64,000 bases of DNA from Schistosoma haematobium (GCF_000699445.3 NC_067200.1:5038950-5102949); one strand, 5' to 3'; positions 35,868 to 50,092 are shown, counted from the stretch's first letter. The notes: generated by a model from the letters alone, not told the origin. Numbers and translations: made by a program.

Positions 35868-36600
35868 CTAGCGATTGTTCAGCATTCTCCAATCCCCTTG
35901 AAACCAAAACTGACAAGTGAGATATCCGAAAATGTCCTCGCAAAGTGTAGTGATACGTAACACCATAGCTATCCACCTGTACATCCATGTCGCCAATGAG
36001 CTAAGATCATCCTGTAGTACTATTCTATCTGACATACTGTGTATGGGTCTCCAAATCTTTGCGTCATCAGCGAAGAGTAGAGCGTAGTATTTGGCTACAG
36101 TTGGCAATTCATTGTCATAATGTAAAAAGAGAAGAGGATTATGCCTTGGGGAACTCCGCCTTTTATATGTTCCCACGAGAGAGCTCCATTTATACTTCGC
36201 TTTTTCTACTGTCATGGAGAAAGTTACTTATCCACTCTACGACTGTATAATTGATTCCAAAACATTCCAGTCTGAATTTAAGACTAGAATGGGAGGCTTT
36301 ATCGAAGTCTTCACTTAAATCTTTGAAAATCACATCTATGGGAATACTTCGATCTTTTGCCGCAGCCCAATCTGTTTTGCAATGAAAAGATTCATCAAGC
36401 ATGATAAGCCTCTCCGAAAACCATGTTGTTCCCTGGATAAAACATTACGCCCTTCAACACAGTTTATAACAGATAATCGAATAAAGTTTTCTATCAGTTT
36501 TACAACTGCACTGGTTAAGCCAACGGTCCTATAGTTACTAACTACATCCCCATTCCCAGCCATATACATCAGACTTATTATCGCGTCTTCCCAGTCTCAA
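35868..36600 (-). pseudogene. CR1/Jockey-like LINE fragment, family 2
   Basis: Three overlapping minus-strand frames together cover the RT palm. They are NYRTVGLTSAVVKLIENFIR ... HGFRRGLSC (36569-36336), then DVIFKDLSEDFDKASH (36402-36190), then LLFADDAKIWRPI (36215-35868) with the FADD catalytic box. Frameshifts separate them. It is the same family as 50070-53240, and 36030-36480 is nearly identical to 50845-51295. Confidence 0.85.
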
Positions 36601-38040
36601 ATAATGCCTACTTTTATGTCTACATACACATCAGATATTTGACGCCACATTACCGGAGGACTGTTAGCGAATATGTTCATCTCATCTATTCGTTCACCAG
36701 TATAACGGCATGTTGCATCATCCAATACTCATAAACCCTACTGGATTACTGGGATTCATATTCTGCTCCCGCGACACTCCACAGTAGAACATAGAGTTTA
36801 GAGCTAGTCTCTCAAGGACCCACTTGTTCCTCACAACCAAATGAGTTTCACTCGCCTGTCATGAACAATCGTATGTACTGGTATTTTTGTCATGCATTAG
36901 TACGGTTTCGTACCAAATGAGGTCACGCGCATATCACTCAAACGACATAAATCACTACAAGCTTCACGACCATAAATGAATACGACTTCGCATATCTCGC
37001 CTCTATAGTCACTATTCTGCTCCCCTGTTAATTCATCTAATTCATATTCAACGATAACTCGGTGCACCTATTTATGATGCGAATTCTCATTTAACTATTA
37101 TTATCAAGTGCAGTACAGCAACGAACATCACACATCATTTCAGTTATCATTTTACGGCTGGATTATTTTTATCCCACATAAACTCCATTTGCGTGAATTC
37201 GAATACGATAATTGCTAATCGACGCTACCTACTCTACTATTACTTATTAGAACATCTTCATACTTCACGATCCTCCATCCTCATATTCAGTCGCTACAAC
37301 AGACAAATTCACGTTATATTCAACCTCACTTATTTTCATGATTGATTCCGCCGGTATACCCATAAGTGGTTTATTATTCTGTTTTCACGCTATTTCAAAT
37401 TTCTCACACGAATATGTTATTTTATCCGTTGTACAGTCACGAGTTAAATGTATGTTAATTTTCGGTACACTTACTAAATTCCTCATAATCGCATGCCAAT
37501 ATTTCAGCTGTTGCCCCCGTTTATCAGACACTCTTGTGACTTTTCACACAGTAAGGACAATTTCAGATAATACACTCATCACACACATGAACAAATTAGG
37601 AACAAGTTACTTTCGCAACAAAATCATAGTGAAAGACGTATATCACTTGAGTGTCCTTTTCCAAAACAGATAGTTTTGAAATAAATCTGTTTTTTACCGA
37701 AGGCCATGCAGTTGAAGTAGTCATTTTATAGCGTATTCAACATCAAAGCGACGAGCAGGTCGACAAAAATGATTGAACTCATCGGTGTAAAAATGAAAGG
37801 CCACTAAAGCAGGACAGTGAGGATGGTTGCACACACATACAAATGGTATTTTTCAACGGCACGATCCACTTCGTTCGACCGATTTTCTGTCATTCGACTC
37901 ATGATGCACACGCATATATAGGGTGTGCATTTAGTAATAGTAATCGAAATATTGTGAATTCTATCAGATTCACCAGATTGAATATAAAATTAAACGAAAG
38001 TCATCATCCAGAAGATACAGGTGTTTATTAACAGTTGTTT
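36600..38040 (+). repeat. Local duplication D3, copy 1 (5' part)
   Basis: 36600-37180 aligns with 44500-45060 (shared CAGATATTTGACGCCA / CAGATATTTGACACCA and following sequence) in direct orientation. 37920-38000 also resembles 39095-39175 and 46015-46090. No gene was recognised. Confidence 0.6.
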
Positions 38041-38395
38041 ACGCAAAATACTTGGGATCCGTTGGCCAGTCACTACCAACAACAACCAACTGTGGGAGAG
38101 GACAAATCAGATCCCAGCAGAGGAGGAAATCGGGAAGATGCGCTGAAAGCGGATGAGGCACACATTGAGGAGTGCATCGAACTGCATCACAAGGCAAAGC
38201 CTCACATGGAATCCTTAAGGCCAAAGGAAAAGAGGAAGACCAAAGAACACATTACTCCGGCAAATGGAGACGGACATGAGAATAATGAGCAAAAATTGGG
38301 TGGATCTAGAAAGGAAGGCCCAGGACAGAGTGGGTTGGAGACTTCTGGTCTGTGGCCTATGCTCCATTAGGAGTAACAGGCATAAGTAAGTAAGT
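38041..38395 (+). pseudogene. RTE LINE 3'-end relic (plus strand)
   Basis: One frame, with stops, reads [31 protein letters not shown] and [11 protein letters not shown] before the stop. This matches the C-terminus of the RTE protein at 4295-6559 ([31 protein letters not shown]). It ends in AAGTAAGTAAG, the RTE terminus. It is a strongly 5'-truncated insertion. Confidence 0.85.
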
Positions 38396-39014
38396 GAGTC
38401 GTCAGAAATAAGGGAATCATTGGAACTAGCGATGCTTGTTGCAGTAACACGAGAAGTCCAACAAGAAGTTCATTAAGTAGAAACCTTTGTTTCACAATCA
38501 TTCTGAGTGTAGTTTAAGGATGGACTGCTATATGACTGTATACTGCTTTTCGAAATCGTGAATAACGATCAATGATCATTGTAAGCACTCAGTATAATAG
38601 GACCAGAATTACAAAGCTTATTGTTACTTGCAGAGAAAAGGATAGTAGTTTTACAAACTGCCTGTACGTGTCCAATTTTACCACATTTAAAGCATCTAGC
38701 ATGACGAAATACACGCGAATCACATGGCTAAAATTTTGACTTATTCGCAGTAGGCTTCTCTACTAATAGATGTAAAGTAATGAGCCACAATATTACTGTC
38801 CTCAACATCTTCTTTCGTCATAGTCCACATATCAAACCTATCCATATAATCCTCGAAGGCATCAAAATTTGAATGTATGTTCAACTGTTAAATAACACAC
38901 TTTGACGTGACACTGATGTGATGATTATAAGAATTTGATTTGTTATACGAACTGGGAATCAACGAAATGACGCAATTTAGACCAAACACAAATAGGTGAA
39001 CACGGACAAACCTA
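38396..39014. other. Unannotated stretch
   Basis: Nothing recognised. Confidence 0.35.
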
Positions 39015-39700
39015 TTGCAATTGGAATCTGAAATCAGGCAGTCATCAAGTACAAAGGAGTCTTTAGCTCATACTAACAACACAAACCTTCTAATTGTACG
39101 CATTTACGATTACGATTTGTTGAATTGGGAATTCTGTCTGATTCACTGGATTGAATCTAACATTAAACCAAGATCTATCACTTCTGTCACTTCCTATAGC
39201 ATTTACAAAGTAAAGATTATTATTCTCTAATCTCAGTGCAAATTATCTGACTATTTTCTCATTAAAACCATATTTCAATTGACCTCAGTTGTTCACAGAA
39301 ATATCAATGATTATAATTTGTTGTCGTCTATCACCACTATCCATCTCATTGATCAAATAATATGGTTTTCCATATTGTCTATTATGTATACTAGTCTTAA
39401 TGTGAATGTTAATTAGAATAAGAAAACACCGCTTTCTAATTATAACTTGTTTATTTAACTGATGATCAGCCACACGTACAGAAGAAAGATTAGTAAAATT
39501 CTCGTTTCGCAAAAGATCACCACTTTTCTGAAAAGAGAATTCAGTGAAAACTAATCTTTTGCCTGTCAATTCACGGAAAGTATTGCTTCAGCTATGAATA
39601 AACATTGTAATCATTCAACATCGAATTTCAATTGAGTTTTGTGGTCGTTCCCTCATACAATCATCTAGTTTCCACGTTCGTACTACTATGTTAAGTTTAT
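39015..39700 (+). repeat. Local duplication D3, copy 1 (3' part)
   Basis: Closely matches 46050-46590 in direct orientation (for example around TAGCATTTACAAAGTAAA and TCATTGATCAAATAATATGG). The end of the unit, 39440-39690, is present a third time at 46970-47210. Confidence 0.75.
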
Positions 39701-41984
39701 TCTTCTTGCTCTATTCAAACTCAACTATTCATTGAAATATCAATCAATTGATTTATTTGCAGATCAGTCTTTTTGTGACCTGAAATTTAGTTAGCCCATT
39801 CAATTGCACACATTAGTCTGTATCAAGATTGAGAAATATTAGATAATTCAACAAAGTCACGAAAAATAGGATGACGCTGATTGATCTATGTCAAAGATAG
39901 AATTCGATCTGCAGCAAGAAGGGCCTGATCCACTTAAGATAGATCACTTACCACTAATTGCGAAAGCACGATAATGACAGGATGTACCCCTTTTGTACAC
40001 ATAGTTCTGGCTTGAGCTGATGGATAGTAAAAGCTTCGGTTAATTTTAGAAGTTGGATATCAACAAATCTATTTAGATTTGAACGAACCTCAGTAAACAC
40101 TAGAAATAAAAGTGGACAACTTCACTGAAGTTTATTGCGATCTTTCTTCGAAATACTATCGAATGACTGTAACCACCACCTCATATACTTAGTTTTTCCT
40201 CAAGTTTATAAGCACATCTGCTGTAGCTGTTAAACGCTAAGATTTTTGACTATTTCATCGTTTCATATGTTATCGAATGTCCCAATATACAATCGTCTTT
40301 TATTTAAATAGATTATAAAATTGGAATGAAATTACAGAGTTTGATTATTATTAAATTATTCAGTAAACACAAATTATATATAGAGGTTAGACTAATTGAG
40401 GTTAATAGAAATAAGCAGCATATTACAGTGTAATTAGTACATTCAGCCGACGAGTCCCATGAACGGACGGAACGTGTGTAATAGATAACACTTTTAGACA
40501 CTATCCATCTCTACTTAGCATGCTTGTGACTTACTGACAATATTGAGGATATCCTCACAGACAGGATGAACATATGCTTATAAGACAGATAGATCAATCA
40601 CAATTCTCAACATTAATGGGAAGATTCAAACAACCAGTACAAAAACGGAATTAATGTAACTGTAGTCATCTATTTAGCTTAATCCATAACTTATCAATTT
40701 AGGTACTTTATTAGAAAAAAACATTCAATTGATCAACTTTCAAAATCCGTATGTACAACAAATTTCATGAGATAACAGTTTTGTCAGTGTATACAAGGAA
40801 ATCGTTTAGTTGTTCCAATCAAAGTATCCTTTATTCTTATTATCATCGATGATGATGATGATCTTGATTAATTCGTAAATTGATGTTGGTTGGAATGAAA
40901 GTTATTTGTTCAGCCAAATAGAATTCATGTGGCAGTACGTAACACCAATCAGAAGTGTAATGCCTGGCATCAGAAGATTGAGAAGATCGAATTGAAGCGA
41001 ACAGGAATGTAAACAGAGAGCAATTGTAATGGCAATAGAATAGAAAGAATCATGAATCATGAGGAAGACAACTAAGGGAAGATGTGCAAGTACTTTACTT
41101 TATGTATGGTTTTCATATTATAAGAAGGCGCACTCCAATTTCGCATTAAACAATAAATTGGTCTGCTCCACCTGAATTCTTCGTTCACTACACACAGTCT
41201 AACATTGTGTCAACTTTCATGATTATGACTGTCATTTACTAAATCGATAAGTAGTCTAACACATATTTGTGTATTTTCAAGAGTGATCTATTTTGTAAAA
41301 AGCATAATATACATTAAACTGAAGGGATTTTGTATACCTTCCATGTATAATCCAATTATTTTTTGTTCTAGCTAGATCTCGCACTTTTAGAAGTATTCAT
41401 TCTAATGGTAACTATTTGACTTCCGTTTGTTTGCCTTGGAACTTTCTTCAACTTGTCTAGTTTTATTCAAATCGGATGTGATGCTTTGCTTTGAGATGAT
41501 GGTGTAGAGAAATAAGAATAAGATTATTATGTCTATTTGACATTGCTCAAAAGTCTAAAACATCTTCACAGTAATTAATATCCAATTCAAAGTTCATAAT
41601 GATAAGGGAATAGATACCAAGAACTATTTACAAATTACAGCATCTATAAGATAAACAACATCGAACAAAGTGAACTGCCTTCCCGTCTGTCTATATAAAT
41701 ACAAGATAGTTGTTAAACGTCAAAATACATTTTTCACTTACACTGATCCATGCGAATACAACTATAACAACACAACTATAGACGACGATCTGACTGAGGA
41801 AACGTCGAAATAAAACAAGAATAAAAGCGGACACGTTTTTAATATTGGTGATACATTGAGTTACTTAGACACTTTTCAAACGATAATTGCATGTGTCTGT
41901 CTAAGAAATTGCATGTATTTTTGAGGAATAAGACATACATTACTGGGGCCTTATTGTTCATATATGCATAAATGAGTGTACATA
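39701..41984. other. Unannotated AT-rich stretch
   Basis: Contains a short (GAT)n run near 40848-40861 and, near 41795-41820, a CTGAGGA ... GAAA arrangement too poorly paired to call a ribozyme. No gene was recognised. Confidence 0.35.
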
Positions 41985-42100
41985 CGTCACAGATGCTGTC
42001 CTATCAATAAACTCTGTTTTCTCTCTCAGTCTTTTCATTTGAGTAGTCGGTATGACTGGTTTGTAAGAAGACTTCAAACTAACATCAGCTTCCGGATACT
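41985..42100 (-). CDS. Possible coding exon of unknown gene
   Basis: Part of a minus-strand open frame of 90 codons (42230-41958). The region between a plausible acceptor (TTATGAG| or ATGCAG|) and the donor GTATGT at 41984-41979 encodes a hydrophilic segment with YPEADVSLKSSYKPVIPTTQ and MKRLREKTEFIDRTASV. The composition looks protein-like and unlike the surrounding frames. I do not recognise the family. No partner exons were found, so it may be chance. Confidence 0.22.
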
Positions 42101-44489
42101 GCATCTCATAACATGTCACACAATAATAAGTAAGTATATTGATATAAACTCGGTTCAAAGTGTCAGTGGGAAAATGATCAGTAACGGCGTGGTCACATAT
42201 CAAGTGAGTAAGGGAAGTGATTAACATCAATATGCTACCTCAATAACAGCACATGGTTATAGGCAATAAACCGTACTCGAATCATTTGTTGACAGATTAA
42301 TTCATTACTGGTCACTCCTAGATAATATCTTGTGGATAGACTCTTCTTAAATTTATCAGGAGGATGTTTAATTTTTATGTACAATTCACTTAGAGGAAAT
42401 TTAATGAAAGTCTTGTATTCTTTTGTGTTTGGGGTACTAATGTTGAAGTGTTGTGGTCTTCTCGTTGTCCGATTTGTTTAGCTGCCACACATCCTGTATT
42501 ATATCAGAAGGAACTTCGTAAACCGTTGTAACTAGAAAGCGCCGTAATGATCACAATTAACAAAGTTGTTTCCCCATGAAATTACCTAGAAAGACAATGG
42601 AAGTCTCAGTATTAAACCATTTCAGTTCTAAAGAGGCAACATCTCAATGAAGTGTCCACTTTATTGGTTGGTTGGAATAGCCTTGTAACGTTTAGTTATT
42701 TTGAAGAGTATAAGCTGTAGTTTTGGCTTTTTTCACCTACCTGATGGATGAACTTCCCTCATGGTTGTAAGTTTTACGTTTTCTTTGATAAGTGGACACT
42801 AGCTATAACTCCTTTTCTCACTTTTTTTGTTTACCTTCAATGTAGATACAACGAAAACAACAACACTTCATGGATTTCGGAAATCTTGTCAACATCGAAC
42901 ATTTACGTCAACATCGACGTAGTTGTATGGCATTACCGCCAACACCATAATCTTTATTCAGTGTAAAAGCACCGATACTTTTAATCGGTGAAATGGATGA
43001 TTGGAATTTGCCTAGTTGTTCTGATGATTCGGAATAACTAATTTACGATTAGGAGAAGGGAGAAGACAATGAGAATTCCAGTATAGATCAAAGATATTAA
43101 ATGAAAATATTCAATTTGTAAACAATTTACAATGACAATCAGTCAATTCCGTATCACGTTTTTAATTAAAGGAATTTCCATTCACAGTGGAAACTGCTTC
43201 CGAGTTTTTACTGTGTGTATTCAAATGATGAGTTTCGGAAAACATTGATAAATATGTGTAGTTTGTTTCCCTACAATTGTACTGTACCATTCACCAATCT
43301 TATATGCATGCAAAACCAGACGCTGTTTAGCTGGGGATAATCACTGGTCTTTCTGTATTCCATTGAGGTTATCTTTCAAGAAATGTTAACATTCAGTTGC
43401 AAAATCTCGTCAATAGTTTCGGTTCAGCAATGTGCATTCGCAAATAATGGTGATTATTCAGCGTTTGTGTGTATGTGTGCATCGCACTGGTTTTTAACTT
43501 TCACCAAATTCATAGACACGGAACCAGTGATTACTCCTCTTACCTCACTAAAACGATTGCCATTTCTGTGTTGATCTCCCTGGAAATCAGTTGGTAGATC
43601 TAAGAACTTTAACACCTCGTTTTTCGTCACTTACGTGAGGCACGACGCTAATTTCTACCCCCTATCTATAAATAATTGTGCTTAAAGCAATAAGTACGTT
43701 TCATAGATCCCGATGGATTAATGAGAAGACAGAGGTTATTTCAAAATTTGATATGTTTGCGCTATACATTTCGAACAATCTGGTCACAAATACTTGTCAG
43801 GGCATTCTATACGAAATTAAAAGACTTAAATTAAATGAAAGTTTAAGTGAAAAAGGTAACAAATAGGAGATAAATAATTCTACATAGTATGGAAAAAATA
43901 AGACATTTTTGCGTTATCCTAGGCCATAGGATGACTTAAGGAGTACGATTGTAAATTCAAGGTTACGACAAATTGTTTTTGTACATATAAGGGAGGTTTA
44001 AATTTACGAATAGATAAAGCTTCAAGAAACTTCAGAATTCGTTCTTGAAAATTATTGAAGCCTTTAATTCTTATGAGCCTTTCGCCAGAATCGATCACAT
44101 TTTTCACGTCATGGATCATTTATCACATCTATGGCTTATTCTATATCATTCGTTTTTGTGGATATGTTTGGCTATCGCGTGTCATATGTTTTCAACATAT
44201 TTGTTAGCTGCATGTTCACCGAAAAACATGCAAACTTCTGTGTAAATTGGTGGTTTAGCAACAAGCACACGCGCAGAAATCTGCACGCTGATAACGGCAT
44301 AATCGAAACCACCGCAACTCTGGCAACCGTTAGCAACTCTGTCATTCACATGAATTAGTAGTCACACTTACGTTATTAGGAGCTTAGGTTCTCAATACGC
44401 AACATATTTTCGTTCTTGACAGTAGCAATCATCATTCTCATACTTGTTCAACGACAGTCTGTCTCGAATTTCAATCATGTTCTGTCTAT
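42101..44489. other. Unannotated AT-rich stretch
   Basis: Several open frames of 60-75 codons, none with recognisable features. Confidence 0.35.
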
Positions 44490-46600
44490 TCAATCATCAT
44501 TTCATTATTGTCTATATACATGCCAGATATTTGACACCATATTACTAGCCGATCAGTAACGAACATGTTCATTCCATGTATTTGTTCACATGTATAACAG
44601 CATGCTGCATCATACATTACTCACAAACATTATTCGATTACTGTAATTATTACTCTATTCCCGCCACACTCTATAGGAGAAAATGGAGTTTAGTGCTAGT
44701 CTCTCAAGTGTGCAGACATGTTCCTCACACTTAAGTCATTTTCTCTCGTCTGTCATGAACAATGATATGTATCGATATTTTTCTCATGCCTTACTAGGAT
44801 TTGATAACAAATGAGGTCACGTGCATATCGCTCAAATGACACAAACCATTCTGAGCTTCAAAACCGAAAAAGAATATGACTCCTAAAACCTCATCGCCGT
44901 AGTCACTATTCTGCTCTTCTGGTCGTTCTACTAATACACTCAACAATAACATGATGCCATCTGCTTACGACACAAACAACAAAGTACACTAAAATCTAAT
45001 TTAACTAATATCATCAATTGCAGTACAGCAATGAATATCATCCATCATTTTAGGGCTTCATTATTTTAATCCTATGGGACTGGAGACAACTATCAAATAA
45101 TATCAAAGTAAGAATTTTGAATACGAACGTCAAGACAGCTCAACAATACGGAACTAAAACGTAGAGATCATCAAAAGTTTGCAAGTATTTATAAACAGTT
45201 GTTTTTGCAAGATGCTCAACATCCTATGGTCGTATCCCATCAGCAACAGCCTACTGTAGAAGACGACAAATTATATTTCAGTTGAAGGAGAAATTGGGAG
45301 AAGACTTTGGAAAGGGAAAGGACAAATATTACGGAAATCACCAAACTGCATGACGAGACAAGCCTCAACTTGGAATCCTGAAATCAAGTGAAAATAGTTA
45401 GGGTCGAAGAAGACACTACGTAGGGAACAGAGAAGAAGATATGAAATGGATAAATAGCAACTGCGAAGGTCTGGAAAGGATTGCCCAGGACAGGGTTGGA
45501 TGGAGAAGGCAGAGGAGCGTCCTAAGCTCCTCCGCGAGGAATAATAAACGTAAGTAAGTAAGTACACTCCGTACGTTTAATATTTTGCTCATAATGGCAT
45601 GCTATCACTATCAGTGTTGATAGAATTTTACGATATTCATGTATTTCTTCCTTTACATGAGTATTACACTTTCATAAAATAGACAAATTTTTTGCTACAT
45701 ATTGAGCAAATACTACTTCTGTGATATTTTTAAAAGCAGACATACGTTCAAACAAAAGTACTATTTTATACAACGGTGCCATGTGGTGGTAGTTGCTGTG
45801 TTAAGCACATTTACCTTATTCACCATTAAAGTGGTAAGCACGTCGACAAAGTCAACCGATAAAATTGTAATAAAAAAACAAGACGCTAAAGCACAACTAC
45901 GAAAATGGTTGGAGACAGTTGAAAATGAAATTTTTCAAAAGGTAGATGTGATTAGTTTGGTCTGTTTTATTATTTTTTCGCGAAATGAGGAAATCGCATA
46001 TTAACGGTGTACATTTATAAGTAGGATTCAACTAAATGACAATTCTGTCCGATTTTCTGGATTGAATATACCATTACATCAAGTTCTATCATTTCTGCTA
46101 CATCCTATAGCATTTACAAAGTAAAAATTATTATTCTCTAATCTCAGTGTAAATTATCTGACCATTTTCTTATTAAAATCATATTTCCGTTGACCTCAGT
46201 TGTTTACAGAAATATCAATGATTATACTTTGTTGTCGTTTATCACCGCCATCCATCTCATTGATCAAATAATATGGTATTCTATATTCTTTATTGTGGTA
46301 TAATGGACGTAATATGAATGTTAATTACAATAATAAAACATCGCTTTCTAATATACGTTGTTTCTATTTGACTGACATTCCTCTACACACACAGAGTAAG
46401 TATGAGTGACATTGTCATTCTACAAAAGATCACTATATCTCTAAAAGTACAATGAAGTAAAAACCAATATTTTGTATGTCAATTCAACGATGAATAAACG
46501 CTATAAGGAATTACCATCTAATTTCAAATGAGTTTTGTGGGTCTTTTTCATCGAAGCATCCAGTTTACACGTCCTTAGTTTCTCAATCTATGGGACGCCC
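44490..46600 (+). repeat. Local duplication D3, copy 2
   Basis: 44500-45060 matches 36600-37180, 45190-45560 contains an RTE 3' end like 38041-38395, and 46050-46590 matches 39015-39690. The order of blocks is the same in both copies, so this is a direct duplication about 7-8 kb downstream, with small insertions and deletions. Confidence 0.7.
45190..45560 (+). pseudogene. RTE LINE 3'-end relic (plus strand), copy 2
   Basis: A degenerate frame contains [13 protein letters not shown] and ends NNKRK at ACGTAAGTAAGTAAGT, the RTE terminus. It is more decayed than the copy at 38041 and lies at the equivalent place in duplication D3. Confidence 0.75.
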
Positions 46601-47520
46601 ATTCGAAATCCCGATTCTTTGAAACTCGACTAGTTATTCCGTTCCATGTATATTAATCAATGAGACTGTGATAGGTCATGATTATTGTCGTATCTATATT
46701 GTTTAATAATAATTAAACTAAGAGAGCATTTTAGGAAATTGGTAAACATATAAGATGCAGCGTCTGCGAACTGATATCGGATTTCGGTTTTCTTACTAAC
46801 TTAGACTGTGATTCACATGAAACTGTGTGTTGACTAAGCGATTCACGTATATTTTTATTTACGTTCTTTCACATATCATTCAGTTAATGTTGGCTGAAGG
46901 TCACTAAAATCCTATTAAACATGGTAACAATTGAGGCAGTCATTCAATGAGAATAAGAAAGGCATCACTTTATAACAATGTGTTTATGTGACTGACAATC
47001 ACCTACACACAGAGAAAGTATGAGTGATATTCTCGTTTTTGTAGAGAATTACATGAACAAAATGAAGTGAAAACCGATACTTTGCCTGTCAATTCACAGA
47101 AAGTGTCGTTTCACCTATGAATAAACACTGTGACCGTTTATCATCTAATTTCACTGGAGTTTTGTGGTCGTTTTCTCATGTAGTCATCTGGTATTCACGT
47201 CCTTAGTTTATCAATCTATGTAGCGACAATTACTACTCACGAATATTTGAGACTTGTCCAGTTTTCACTTCCTGTGTGTGTTGGTCATTGAGACTGTGGT
47301 GGACCATGCTAACTGTAGTCTCTTTATAATATAATATTAATTAAACTAAGAGAACACTTCAGGAAATGGGTTAACATATACGATACAGCGTCTGCGAACT
47401 GATATCGGATTTTGGTCTTCTTATTACAGAACGCTGCAGTTCACGTGAAACTGTATTGACTGCACGATTCACATATATTTTTATTTAAGTCGTTTCATAT
47501 ATAATTCAATGAATGTTGGT
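46310..47520 (+). repeat. Tandem duplication, about 620-bp unit
   Basis: 46310-46900 and 46930-47520 are diverged direct copies. Both contain ACACACAGAG, then AGTATGAGTGA, then GTTTTGTGG followed by CACGTCCTTAG, and then CAGCGTCTGCGAACTGATAT. The first half of the unit also occurs at 39440-39690. Confidence 0.75.
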
Positions 47521-48734
47521 TTGTCTTCATCATGTATCACCAGACATTGTATAGCGGAAAGTTATATGATAAACGTAATGACAGATTTGTCCATAAGTTC
47601 CTGTGGTGACATCGTACTGTTGACAAAATGAATGTTTGTTTTGAATTTTGATTTAGCTTGGATATTTTCGTTAAGCTGAAGTGATAAACTTTCATGTGCG
47701 GTCGAATATTTTTCGACATATCATATGGTGTTGAAATTTCTACTCACTTTTCAACGGAATAGAAAAAGACTTTTTGTAAAGAAACATTGGTAGTTGAATA
47801 TTTAAGTAGCAGGCCAGGTGTACCCTGTCTCGACAATATATGATTCATCGTTTTAGATGATTTTATTAAGGAAGTAATTTGATTGAGTTAAACAATGTTC
47901 GATGTTTATAGAATATTGGCAAGAATCGTGAATTCAGGTTTCATGGTAGTTGGTATAAGTCATTTAAGTGTATCCTCAATCTTGAAGAAACTAACACTTA
48001 TCGTGTGATGCAAACTCATATTGTTGTGAACGAGAAAACAAGTTTGCACAGTCGAATATATTTGAACACAAAATTACAGAACATCTTAGTAACATCCGTG
48101 AATCTTCCATGTTTTTCACCTTCTGATGCCATGTATTTAACATTCGTCTGATGATGCACACTACTTATATCCCTTGACATCAGTAGCACATGTCTTGGTG
48201 TCGTCCTAATTTTAAGTATGAGAATTAGGTGTTACCTGCTGATGCATTAGAAGCATCAGATCTACAATCGCAGTTGTTACCACGGACGCTCGACAGGATC
48301 GAGTGGTGATCCATTTCATGTTGTTGTTTTGCAATAACTTCCCACCATGTTCTGAGTCCAAACTCAAGCAAGTGAAATCCACTATTTATCAAGTCGAAAA
48401 TAGGCCACAATCAACGGTTTACGCAAAAGTGGGCTTTAAAACATTTTAGATTTGATTCAGCTGCCTAACTATTGTGTTGATGGACATCGTTGGTTTGAAA
48501 ATGTAGGGATGAAGCAATTAAGCGTCAAACTATTTTTGAATATTATATAAGTTGCTAATATGCAGTCATAACAGTTCTATCCATTATAAATATCATCATT
48601 ATTGACTAGACTAACATAGTATCATGTAAAGTAACTGAGAAAAAAATATTGTATGAGTAACAATTAACGTTGACAGCCTTTTCTGCAAGCTTTTAGAACA
48701 CATACGAGGACTGTGTATAACATTGCTATAATTG
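47521..48734. other. Unannotated AT-rich stretch
   Basis: No gene was seen. A perfect hairpin (CTGATGC, seven-base loop, GCATCAG) lies near 48238-48260. Confidence 0.35.
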
Positions 48735-50092
48735 CCATAATCGGTCACATATTCTTCTTGTTTTGAGTATAGCAACTAAACCATGTCGTAGTTAATACTA
48801 ATATATGACGTGTCTGTTATAGGGTTGACGAATGAATTTCTGTAAACAGAAACCGAAACCACTGACCAAATTATGAACAAAGTTTTAATGTATGTTGACG
48901 AGTAATGTCTAAATAGTGCTTACCAGTAAAATTATAGTCTAGTTTGGTGCTAATACTACTTTGATGATAGACTCAATCACAAGAGGGTAAATTTGTCATG
49001 TGATTGCCCAATCTGTAGGGTCTCGTGCGGAAGTCACATCCATGTCTACACTGACTCATTGTTTCGTGGCAATTAACAATGATAATTAGTTCGTCTGAAG
49101 AACACATTTGTGCTGGCGATAGAATAGTATATTTAGTGTGAATGGTAATAAGTTACACAAAATGAGCACGTCCGCTAGGCTGAACCATGCCATGCGAATG
49201 AATGAATGGCACTACAAGTATCCATTCGACTTTACTGTCATAGTGAAGAAACTCATATATACAACGCAATATTCTAACGAAACTTCTAAATGGTCTCAGT
49301 ACTACGAGATTTCGTAACGAAACGAGTACTTATGAAGCAAACACTGGGTCATTTTTAATTTTCACAAACAGTTACCCGTTAATATTATCGGTATATTTCT
49401 CCACGATACTACGGTGAAAAAGAAAATAAAAATTTGGCAAACGTTTATTGACGCATCATTACTACTGGTGCAGGAATAGCAATATTTGACGCAGAAAAAC
49501 CGGTTTACATGTTGGATACATATTTAAGCTAAAAATACTACTACCAAGTACTTCTTTCAGTAAACAGTTCCTGTCATTTCGCCTTAATTTGTTGTATTCC
49601 GCTCCATATTTTCTATCGTATAGAATAGTACACAAAGACTGGCGTCAGAGAAACTACAATTCTACCTACTTATTTATGATTCTTAACTAAAAATTGGCTT
49701 CTTTGAGCCTGTACATAATGTTTGCTTCGTCTGTGTAGTAAAATTGTTGTTATTATGGAAGGTGTGAGTGTTATCTATCTTTCATCGACTGTAATGTCGA
49801 AGAATATGATGAACTATACAGTTTATCTTTAGTAATTGATCGAGGTAACCCTTAAGATTATTTCTGCTTATGTATGTCAGTAGCATCCCGAATTTTGAGG
49901 GCAAGGGTACCAGTATGTCACAATCTATCCACGATCCAGGTTACGTCTGCTCGCGATCTTTTTTCCTTTCAAGCAAACAGAGGAGGACGCACTCGGCCAA
50001 AATTATCCTCAAAATTCACCCAAACCGAACAAAATTTTACCCGAAATGGAGAGATTGAGAAGGTACAGTCTTCAGTATTAAGGATGAGAGGT

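Noticed and set aside
38035..38370. Plus-strand open frame of 111 codons rich in Lys and Glu
   Set aside because: It is the wrong frame of an RTE C-terminal relic; the family motifs are in another frame with stops.
41790..41820. CTGAGGA followed by GAAA, hammerhead-like order
   Set aside because: The intervening six bases cannot form a stem II with a loop, and no stem I or III is visible.
45271..45567. Minus-strand open frame of 98 codons
   Set aside because: Antisense to the RTE 3'-end relic on the plus strand.
45702..46004. Open frame with a hydrophobic stretch and KKQDAKAQLRKWLETVENEI, resembling a secreted micro-exon gene product
   Set aside because: The frame starts only at a TTG, has no recognised family, and lies inside duplication D3 whose other copy is not open.
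48238..48260. Perfect seven-pair hairpin CTGATGC/GCATCAG
   Set aside because: Isolated, with no repeat or gene next to it; expected occasionally by chance.
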